The position numbers and the translations under genes were made by a program. The notes beneath the pieces are model-generated. The model saw only the letters and a list, made by a program, of their open reading frames with translations, was not told the origin of the DNA and searched no databases. DNA of 64,000 nucleotides, taken from Nemopilema nomurai. Its lineage: Eukaryota > Cnidaria > Scyphozoa > Rhizostomeae > Rhizostomatidae. Positions within the stretch are counted from its first letter, which is position 1; every line of letters begins with the position of its first letter. The stretch is taken from assembly GCA_003864495.1 (NCBI GenBank), contig ML133488.1, positions 2,950,674 through 3,014,673 of the forward strand, in the 5' to 3' direction. Shown here piece after piece: positions 55,171 to 64,000 of this stretch.

Positions 55171-58100
55171 TTTCTTTCAAAAACGTTTAAATGTATGCTG
55201 CGTGTATAGGAAAGGTTTATCCTATGCAAATTTTCTGGAAGTCAGCAAATGTAGCCACACTGCACCAGCCATCAAACGCCAAAGAAAAAGCGCGTAAGGG
55301 CTCGAGCAAACTTGACTTGAAAAAATCGTCTACATGCCGGTCCCAACTATGTCACGTGTGCTGTCACACTGGTGGAAAGACGAACTCCAGTTCATTTATT
55401 TCCTTCTACGATAGGTAGCTTTACCTACAATAGAATATTGCAGTGTTGGCGGATGAATAATTTTTGACCGAATTAGGTACACTAAGCTATGAATAAGTGT
55501 AAATGTCCTGTGTCCAGGCAAATGAAGACGACAACCCAGATTTTGGGTTGAGACTTCTCATACGATTCTTTCCAAGTCGATTGTAGATTTGGGAAAAACA
55601 GAGTGTTCAAAGCATTAAATGAAGCCCAAGCTAAGTAATTATGAAGTAATCTACCTTTGCTTTGTAGAGTTGGAATCCATAGAAAATCCGTTATAGGAGA
55701 GGGAAAAGAAAACCAGGGGGACTAAATGAGCACCCCTGTGAGAGCGTGAAAGAATTCTGAAAAGCATTGGCGAGGGGAAATAACTAGCAAGAACTTAAAG
55801 GAATATGGATAAGGTGCACATACACCAAATGGGCAGAAATTCTTGTAGGTGTAGCCCATCGGAGCGCCTTTACCTGCCATCCTCCTACATGTAAGAATAA
55901 AAGTTGTTTCCACAACGTTCACGCTAACACACAAGATTAAATTGGTGGATGTTCGACGCTTCATCTTGCACAGCTTAAAAACGTGTTGTTGTTTCGCTTT
56001 GGGCTAAACAAACAACAGAAAGAAACTGTTAATGTGTGATTATTGGTTTTCTTTTATTCACATTGCAACTGAAATTTCTTGCAAAAATCATTTTCTGTTA
56101 AAAATGCTTTTAGCTTTATTGCCGCGTTGCCAACCTTTCTCCAAATTGCCGGGGTTTCAACTGTTTCAACTGTTTCAACGAAGCCTTTTCGTGAACTTTC
56201 GAGAATTCTTACATGAAGTAAAGCGAGAGCCCTCCTGTTCTTCGGCCTAATACGATACAGTTTGCTCTTGTGGTGGCATACGCGAAGAGCTACTTGTTTT
56301 AAAGCAAAGTTGCGCTTACTTTCAACTCAGTCAAGGGCGTGTGTGAGGTAACTTTTTTTCCCAGCCTTCTTTACATTTTTGAAAGCATTTTTTGATAGGC
56401 TGAGCTATGCTCACAGCTACAGAAAGACGTTTAGACAAACAACAGACATTCCGAATTTGATCAAATGGTGGGCCATAATGGCACAAAAGGCAAAATGTGT
56501 TGTTGTACTCGAATAAGTTTTGGAAATGTGAACGAAATAGGCTGAAACTTCTCAAAACATCGTGCAATAACCTACTACAGATGTTTCTAGAGGTTATTAG
56601 TATCTCTGACATTCTGGCGGTAAATTTGAGAATTTGACCCCCATACTGAAGCCTTATAAAAAGGCAAAAAAGTCCCGTTGTACTCGAATAAGTTTTGGAA
56701 ATGTGAACGGAATAGGCTGAAACTTCTCAAAACATCGTGCAATAACCTACTACAGATGTTTCTCAAGGCAAAGGGTTAGTCAATGTACTGAGAGTTGCAG
56801 AAATACTGCAAAATAATCTTGCTTGCTTTGGAAGAATAAAATCAATGCTTTGAAAACAGGCGGATCTGTTTATGTCCTAACAAGGCAATGCATCCCCTCA
56901 CAAAGATATTTTTAACAATATTTATCTGAAAATATACGAAAGTTCAGTGTCCCATCTTGATCTGCACAAAGCCCTGACCTGAATATTATTGAAAATGTTT
57001 GTGTATAAATGTTCTGTTTGTAAAGATTTCTCAAGCTTTGAGGCAGGGGCGGTGCGTAGCGCTGCCGGAGTGGTATTACTTTTCCAAATAAAATAACAGA
57101 GTTTTTGGCCACACCTTTTTTTTAGATGGGAAACGCCCTAATAATGCTCAGGCGAACGATATTGTTCTGACAAACATTTTTGCAAAGAAAAATAGACCTT
57201 AGCGCGTGTCCCCTGAAAGCTTTGCAAGGGATACATTTCATACGAGTAAGAACATTTAATGGTTTTAGGGGCTGAGAGAAAGGGTGTGGCCGCTAGGATT
57301 GAGATGTAGCCCTCACTTTCCAGCCCCGTTATTAGAATCATGATTCTTATAATGCGGACACAGGTGCCTCGGGGATGCTTTTTTCTTTCAGGTATGAAAC
57401 GAAAAGAAGTTTAAAGTTGAGAAGTGAAATATTTTCACTCACAGTAGACAAATCACCCATGACTAAACAAGGCTAAGAGTAAAAAGTTTTTCTTTCTTCA
57501 TCTCCACTATTTCATTTAAATAACTCATATACCGAGTAACTCTGTTTTGTGGTAACTTTTGGACAAGGTCTGCCCTCTTCTTTCAGATGGAGTCGTTGCT
57601 CGTATGTTAATTTTCCCTGAGTTGATAGTAAAGAAAACACTTTTCGAACGTCCCATCGGTATTCGTTTCCTTCATTTCGCAAAAAGCGACTCATCTCGAC
57701 TTCAAAAATGTACACCCAAATAGCAAAAACAAGACCTCTGACGTCCACGTTATTAAGAATTGAAAACTAATAACGTGGCTGCCGAAGTCCTTTGTGCGAA
57801 CCATAGAAAACAATAGACTCATGCCTCACAAAAGTGCATTCGTACAATGGCACTGCCCTGAAACGTTATTAAGATCTGGAATCTAATACTGTGACTTTCC
57901 AACTGATAACACATCTGAGATTTCAGTGGAATAACAATGAGGTTGATTAATGTTGGATTAACAGGATATAATGGTCTGTCATCAGTTTTCTTTGCGAAGC
58001 TGATACAAAACAAAGATGCAATATTTCATTGCTTTCGAGAACAGTGCGCAATGAATAAAAATAACGCAGCTAAAAATAAATTCATGCCTCGGAAAAAGTG

Positions 58101-58197
58101 GTATTAGACTAATAACGCCAATACCTTTAAGCGCCGCCCCTGCTTTGAGGAATAATGAACCTGATTCAATTAAATGTACTTTTTTCAGAAGACTGAC
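55171..58197. other. Divergent interval between VRK1 and BAF
   Basis: About 3 kb holds both promoters. A TTTTTTCAG acceptor 11 nt before the BAF start codon shows that a 5' UTR exon lies upstream (or that a leader is added). Two 87-bp direct repeats occur at 56502-56588 and 56677-56763. Small minus-strand open frames at 55722-55964 and 57512-57748 match no family I know. Confidence 0.6.
56502..56763. repeat. Pair of 87-bp direct repeats
   Basis: 56502-56588 and 56677-56763 are identical except for one base (AACGAAATAG versus AACGGAATAG), and their starts are 175 bp apart. Such close identity suggests a recent segmental duplication. The copies contain no gene. Confidence 0.93.
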
Positions 58198-58473
58198 ATG
58201 GCAGCATCTACAACACAAAAGCATAAAAATTTTGTGTCTGAATCAATGGGAGAGAAGGCTGTAACTGACCTTGCTGGAATTGGTCCTGTCCTTGGTGGAA
58301 GACTTAAAGAGAAAGGTTTTGATAAAGCTTATGTGGTGCTAGGACAGTTTTTGCTCTTGAAGAAAGAGGAGGAGCTTTTTACTGAATGGATACATGATGA
58401 ATGTGGTGCAAATGCCAAGCAAGGGAAAGACTGCTACAACTGCTTAGCTGATTGGTGCAATGCTTTCTTATAG
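58198..58473 (+). CDS. BANF1: Barrier-to-autointegration factor (BAF)
   Basis: BAF is a small dimeric DNA- and LEM-domain-binding protein of chromatin and the nuclear envelope. It is 91 aa here (human 89) in a single coding exon. The helix-hairpin-helix segment [20 protein letters not shown] and the block [12 protein letters not shown] match the family, as does the end [19 protein letters not shown]. The N-terminus MAASTTQKH keeps the Ser/Thr cluster that VRK1 phosphorylates in human BAF to release DNA. The start is fixed by the conserved N-terminus and by an acceptor site immediately upstream. VRK1 lies divergently 3 kb to the left. Confidence 0.98.
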   Translation: MAASTTQKHKNFVSESMGEKAVTDLAGIGPVLGGRLKEKGFDKAYVVLGQFLLLKKEEELFTEWIHDECGANAKQGKDCYNCLADWCNAFL

Positions 58474-58609
58474 AGGCAAAGAGTAAACATTTTTGTCAAG
58501 TTTTTGGTAGTTTGAAAGCTGGACTAGAGCAAGCCACTTTCAGCATGCTGTTTCAAAGATGAATCAAAGGAGATGAACAATATGTTTTTAAGCATTTTCT
58601 GAGATTAGT

Positions 58610-58615
58610 AATAAA
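58610..58615 (+). terminator. Polyadenylation signal of BANF1
   Basis: AATAAA lies 137 nt after the BAF stop codon, in AT-rich sequence; it is the first canonical signal after the gene. Confidence 0.6.
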
Positions 58616-59503
58616 CTTAAAATTTGCCTTGTTTGATAGAAACCTTGTTTGCTAAAGAAAGCTCTTAGCAGTCTGTTCAACCTTCAACAACCTTCAACAA
58701 CCTTTGGTGATTTTTCATTGATTTCAATCTGAGTCCAATCTCAATTTTTTGTTATTCCAAGACTTAAGCCTTCAAAGCTGGAGATTTTTCATACCACTCC
58801 ATGACACATATATTTCACAAGAGATTCTAGTTGTAAGAAAAACAACTTTTGTGCTTCTTTGTAAAATGATAACAAAATGAATTTACTATACCTTTTTTCA
58901 TCTTTAATGAGTCTCCTCAAATTTTTATCAATTTTCTTTATCATCTGCAACTTCCTATTTTACATTTTGGTGCAAATACATTTTGATTCCATTAACAAAT
59001 TAGCTGTTTTGTACTTTAAACGAAAAATTGACCACAACTTAATGAGTTTGGAGATTGTAATTTATAAGGAACCTTTATGTATGGATATTGTTGTAGCAAG
59101 CTCGAAAATTTAAAACCTTTCTCTAAGCCCAAACACATCTATCATTTTTTTGGGGGGGGGGGGGAGTGACAATTTGGAATTTGATTCCCATCAAATTCCT
59201 TGATAGTATTCATGGACAAAGTTAAGAACAGCTGAGTCCCTGATTCCTATATCATTTCATTTGCAATACGTAAATGTTTGGGTTAAACATGGGTGATTTT
59301 TCGATAAAAAGCCATGTGATTTACCTTATATTGAAGATTATCAACTAACCCCTCAATTGAATATTTATAGCCATTGCATCATGATCCCATGACAAGTGAA
59401 ACGAGGTCATTCGTCACATGACACTCACCACTGTGAGACTGTCTGGGCCTAGCCAACAGCAATTACAAAAGTGGGATGCAGCAAGTCTGAGACAGTCGCA
59501 GCA
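58616..59503. other. Intergenic region BANF1 to WASHC1
   Basis: About 0.9 kb, AT-rich, with a G13 run near 59151. It must hold the WASHC1 promoter. No gene is recognised. Confidence 0.5.
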
Positions 59504-62115
59504 ATGCCATCTCAGACATACAATGTTTCGGTACTTTCGCCAAAACTAAGGCACGAAGAGTTCATTTTTGGTGTTGCTGATACATTGAGCTACTTAGAAA
59601 AGATTTCTGATGACATTTTCTCAAGAATCGCAAAGCGAGTAGAAGATTATCGGGAGAAAGTATCTGCAATAAACAAACGAACCGATTTGGCACAGGCTAA
59701 AATTGAGAAACTAAAAAGCAGCAAGAAGGCTATTCAAGTCTTCTCTAGTGCAAAATATCCGGCAGCAGATGAGCTAGAGCCGTACACATCAATTTTTTGT
59801 GGGGATAGCAGCTATGAGGAAATTCAGCGGATGCCTGTTACAATCAAATCTAGACACAGGCCAGTAGATGGAAGGGTGCTAAAAGAACGGTTGTCATATC
59901 ACCGAATCAGTGCCAAAAAACAGAGCGGAGATGATCGTGGGGAAGGACTAGGGAAGCTTCCGAAGAACCTTAAATCTGTGAGCTCACTGTTGTTGTTCAA
60001 CACAGCCGAAAACCCTTACAAAAAATATGTAATGTTAGATCCGTTATCAGGGGCAGTAACGAAAACCAGAACTGCGCTGGAGGAAGAAGAAAGTCAGATA
60101 GGAGAAGCACCAACTACCATAACAAATAAGGAAGAGCTTGAAAGGGGGCTTGCTGATAGCTACCTGTACATGCCAGGTCTTGGGGAAGTACCAGAGATAG
60201 ATGTACCAGCATTCTTGCCTGACTTGCCAGGCGTTGCTGATAATCTTTCATACAGGTAAAGATAATTTAGTTGATTGTAAATTTGTCAATTTGAGGCATT
60301 TCAACCCACACTTTTAACAAACTGAAGCCTTTCTGAACATTGAAATGAATTTTTGTTTGTTTGTTTTTTTCTGATATGAATTTGTGATTTTCTGATATTC
60401 TTTCCTGAATGTTGCTTGATATGATTACAAACATATTATGGAAAGGTCTTTGAACACTGTCAAGGAAGCATGAGAAAAATGTTTAGAATCTGAATCTTAG
60501 CTGGCCACAAATTTGAGCCAGCATGTGGTACAAAGTTCTTTTTCGATGGGAAACAAGCTCATGATATGTGTGTAGATTCCCACATTGCGAGGGTCAACTG
60601 GTCTTTTCAACTTGTTGGTTTTTTATATTGAATTACCCATTTTTGCTTGTGTGGATGTCACAAGCAAGAAAGTCAGAACAATTTACAAAATGGATTTGCC
60701 ACCATTATACTGATGGTGAATTGTTACACCAGAAGCGATGTTGATTTTCAAACTTAGTCAAAAATGTTAGAGAATGTAGCATTTTTCCTGCCTTTTTTGT
60801 TACATGGTATTGGTATAAAATGTTAGTTTATCTTGCCTTTCAGTGCAGATTTAGGACCATCCATAGCACCATCTTTGATACCCACAATGAATATTCCTGA
60901 TCTACCTAGTGTAGATGTTGCAGTGCCAGAGATGCCATCTTCTAGTGATTCAGTCATGCCACCACCCCCACCCCCTCCAGGTGACTTTCCCTCACAGCCA
61001 TCGCCGCCACCACCACCACCCCCAAGCAATATGCCTGCACCACCTCCACCACCACCCCCAAGCAATATGCCAGCACCACCTCCACCTCCACCTATGGCAG
61101 AGCCTTCCAAAGGTAATTTAGATTTTCAATTATCTTTTGAGAAGAGGTTTTGCCATTTAAAGATTTTCTTTTATGCTGTCTGAGATTAAAATTTTACTGC
61201 AGTTAGCCTTTAATGTGAAAAAGCCTCTTATTAGCCCTTTCTATTTGCCTTCTTTACGAAATTGTATGCAAGGGACTGGTTTATCATGTTATTTTAGCAA
61301 ATGAAAATGCCATGTGTGTGTAACAAAAGAAAAAAGTGTTTGAACCTTCTGGCAGACTTCCATACCTTGAAAATTGAACCATGGGCCATTTTAAAAGAAT
61401 GCAAATAACATTTAGACTTTTTATGGTAATAATGCTTCTTTTAAAAATTTACTATATAAATTAATTGAATAATTCTAGCACCAGAATGAAGATGTAAAGT
61501 TTTCTTCTTTCATTTTCCAATTTTCAAAGCCAATCCCACCGAAATAAAAAGCCTTTTTAGTTCATGAATTCACAAATTATTTAACAATCCAAATCCTATT
61601 GCTGGGCAAAAGAGGCTTGTTTTCTCAAGCACTGTTAATAAGCATTGTCAAGGTTTTCCAGAAATTGCCAATATATTGAAAATTTAAAAAACCACTGCAA
61701 AATTCAAAGGATATCAGCAGTCTTTTCGACCTCTTACAACCAAGATTTTTCCATAATAGGATCAAATGCTGCTCCAACTAAGGTACCCACAGAAGTGGTA
61801 TCTGACGGAAGGGCTGATTTGATGGCTGCAATAAGAAAGGCAGGTGGGAAGGACATGGCAAAACTTAAAGATGCACGCCAGAAAAAAGAGGAGAGAAAGA
61901 AGGAGAAAGAGAAAACAGCTGCTGCCGCCTCTGGGGGTGATCTGATGACAGATTTATTTAGCAAGCTTACTATGCGACGAAAAGGAATTTCTGGTAGCAA
62001 ACCAGAACAGTCTTCTGGGAGCAGTGGTGATGTTTCTGCAATGGACCGGATTTCAGCAATGATTCCAGCACCGAAAGCAAGGGCAGATACAGCAGATAGT
62101 GGTGACTGGGATTGA
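59504..62115 (+). CDS. WASHC1: WASH complex subunit 1
   Basis: This is the Arp2/3-activating nucleation factor of the endosomal WASH complex, 458 aa (human 465). Exons: 59504-60255, 60844-61112, 61760-62115, all in phase. The N-terminal WASH homology domain includes AQAKIEKLKSSKKAIQVFSS, SVSSLLLFNTAENPYKKYV, LDPLSGAVTKT and EIDVPAFLPDLPG. The proline-rich part (exon 2) has two copies of SNMPAP followed by six or more prolines, the profilin- and SH3-binding type. The VCA end is in exon 3: the WH2 helix ADLMAAIRKAGG, a basic spacer, the central helix DLMTDLFSKLTMRRKGISG, and the acidic end DSGDWD with its Trp. An in-frame upstream GTG is not a start; the ATG at 59504 matches the family N-terminus (SQTYNV). 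Confidence 0.96.
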
Positions 62116-62924
62116 GATTATGCATATTGTCTAAAAAATTGTAGAAGGGGTACGCTGTAGTTTTTGCTCTGAGTATGATATGATACTAATACCACAGCCT
62201 ATTTAGTATTTTATTGATACAAGGGCAAATAATTGATGACTTGCTGCAAATTTAATTCAAATGTAGATGTAGATTTAAAGATTAGTAATTTCGATTATGG
62301 ACACAAATTGAAAAATTTCAATTCAAAAGTATCTGGATAAGTTCATCTTTTGAAAATTTTCAATAATACTAATAGCAAAATATCATAATAGCAAAGTTAT
62401 GTAACATAGACAGAATTTTTCGTGTATTCGGTTATTAGTGTTTGAAGTGATAAGCTTGCTTGTTTTTTAAAGTTAATTTATACAAAACATTGTCCGTTGT
62501 CCATTGTCAATCGCTTGTTTAGATCAATATTAAGATAATGTTTGATCCACCTCTATATCGTCATGTCTGATGTAAACACAATGTGGACAATGCGTTTGGC
62601 AAGAATAGTTGCTATAATAGACGCGGTCAGGTCTTCGTTGATCATGAAAACAATTTGCACAGACCGAAGGTAGTTAAAGATTCGTGGCACATGCTTTTCC
62701 GCTTTCGAATTCTCTGTTGATGGCAGCGTTGGCGTTGTCGAAGCCGCTGATTGAATCTAAGACACAGCTCGTTATTCTGGGTTTTAGGCACTACACAATT
62801 ATTCTTGCCTAACACTGCCTGGAGATCAAAGAAGAATATTCAATATGTTTTGTTGTGCTGCTTCATCATAAATTTCAACAAGAACAAACAGAAAAACGTC
62901 TAAGTGACCGTTGTTTTGCTTTGG

Positions 62925-63045
62925 GAGAAAACTAAAATTCAGGAGAAGTTGTAGTCTTGACGAAGGTTGAGCCTGCAGACATTTTAGTTTGAGAAAACTA
63001 AAATTTAGGAGAAATTGTAGTCTTGATGAAGGTTGAGCCTGCATC
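62925..63045. repeat. 66-bp tandem duplication
   Basis: The unit beginning GAGAAAACTAAAATT at 62925 recurs at 62991 with only a few changes over about 55 bp. Both copies contain GAAGGTTGAGCCTGCA. Confidence 0.9.
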
Positions 63046-63108
63046 ATTCTTAAATTTTAGCAATTTTGTGCTTCAATATTGATATAGGCTTTATTTTTAT
63101 ATTAAGTG

Positions 63109-63213
63109 TGTACTCTCTTGACTGCCTTGTGTACTCTCTTGACTGCCTTGTGTACTCTCTTGACTGCCTTGTGTACTCTCTTGACTGCCTTGTGTACTCT
63201 CTTGACTGCCTTG
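63109..63213. repeat. 21-bp tandem repeat, five perfect units
   Basis: Five identical 21-bp copies starting TGTACTCTCTTGACTGCC. The length is a multiple of three, so reading frames on both strands stay open and give seven-residue peptides repeated, but no gene context supports coding. Confidence 0.96.
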
Positions 63214-64000
63214 TCTCGGCCCGTCCAGCGATGTAGAGCAATTGACATAGCCTTCAGTCCGCCTTCAATGCTCTCTACAATGCCGGTTCTCCTAGGCCTT
63301 GCAGTCTGTTAATTATCCTGGGCACTTGTTTGAGTCCATCGTTTCCTGTTGATTCAACACGACTGTTTGGACCTTGTCGCACTGACGAACTGGCATTGGT
63401 GGAGAAGTAGGGAAGACAACAATTCGGGCGATAATAAACCACGTGAGTGATTATCGTTCGGGATGTTGTTTGCTCTATACTAGTTTGTTCTCAAACATAT
63501 TGCTCCTCGATTTTCGCCTCGTGCCGTTCATAGCATTGTGAACACGCCAAGCCTGTTTGCATCTTAAAATCTGATAAACTGACGCATGGTGCATCTTTTT
63601 AACAACAAAAGTGTAAACTAAACTTTATATCCTTTCGACCAACGAATGGCCAATTTTAAAATGTCAGCTCAGACAAACTGTCAACAAAATCTGACGTTAC
63701 AAAATTGAAACTGCCCTTTAAATCAAGATTTTGTGGTATTCCTGATGGTACTTATTTTCATGCCTTTATGCACATAAAAATGGCAAAACAAGACGTTCAG
63801 CTGATTTATCTTCTAAATAGCATTTTCTTCACAGTTGATACCTAGAAATTATATATAGAATTTATCATGGCAATTAAATGTTTCAAAAAGGAAATCTGAG
63901 TGACTCAAATTTTTCTTAAATCGTAAAAAACGCACAAAGGTGAGACACTACTATCCAATTGCTGAACAAAAGACTGTGCTTTTTCAAGAGACTGGCTTGT

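Larger units (their letters stand above)
62116..64000. other. Region downstream of WASHC1
   Basis: The last 1.9 kb shows the WASHC1 3' UTR region followed by two tandem repeats (62925-63045 and 63109-63213) and then unassigned sequence. I recognise no gene. Confidence 0.55.

Noticed and set aside
59471..59503. Upstream extension of WASHC1 in the same frame
   Set aside because: It begins with GTG, and the family N-terminus aligns with the ATG at 59504.
60823..61110. Minus-strand glycine-rich open frame
   Set aside because: It is the complement of the WASHC1 proline-rich coding exon.
62826..63047. Minus-strand open frame with a repeated AQPSSRLQ block
   Set aside because: It reflects the 66-bp duplication; there is no family similarity.
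63050..63312. Open frames with LTALCTL or YTRQSRE repeats
   Set aside because: They are products of the five-unit 21-bp repeat, with no start context, domain or splice support.

Overview
The window is animal nuclear DNA: AT-rich, with eight intron-containing protein genes that carry GT-AG introns and conserved metazoan domain proteins. There are no bacterial-style operons. The gene set is typical of an invertebrate animal: an ACF1/BAZ1A chromatin remodeller subunit, a THIK-type two-pore K+ channel, an ASIC/ENaC-type channel, CNOT9, a steroid 5-alpha-reductase, VRK1, BAF and WASH. Short intergenic distances, moderate introns and many small decayed mobile elements fit a marine invertebrate, perhaps a cnidarian. 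That placement is inference only.

Layout. 79-7907 (-): 5' part of a BAZ1A/ACF1 homologue in 12 coding exons, running off the left edge. 12483-22860 (+): THIK/KCNK13-like K2P channel in two coding exons split by a 9.1 kb intron inside the first selectivity filter. 24949-33761 (-): complete DEG/ENaC channel, reconstructed as 10 exons and 532 aa. 35624-41118 (-): complete CNOT9, 10 exons, 309 aa. 41516-46100 (+): steroid 5-alpha-reductase, 4 exons, 286 aa, sharing a 397 bp divergent interval with CNOT9. 47078-55170 (-): VRK1 kinase, 11 exons, 490 aa. 58198-58473 (+): BAF/BANF1, one coding exon. 59504-62115 (+): WASHC1, 3 exons, 458 aa. The exon sums of all seven complete genes are multiples of three, and splice phases agree at every junction.

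Functional links. The clearest is VRK1 and BAF, which sit head to head about 3 kb apart. In other animals VRK1 phosphorylates the BAF N-terminus to control BAF binding to DNA, and this BAF keeps a Ser/Thr-rich N-terminus. The two ion-channel genes lie tail to tail. No other functional grouping is evident.

Non-coding content. Features include a decayed inverted-repeat DNA element family with about six copies or fragments, a Penelope-like GIY-YIG endonuclease remnant, a tRNA-derived SINE-like segment, a separate tRNA-like sequence, the 3' tail of a non-LTR retrotransposon with a (GATA)n run, a 20-bp minisatellite inside the DEG/ENaC gene, and several other tandem repeats. I did not find a convincing wholly new system. 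The best leads are the VRK1/BAF pairing, the repeat-built basic tail of VRK1, and the foldback/Penelope block.
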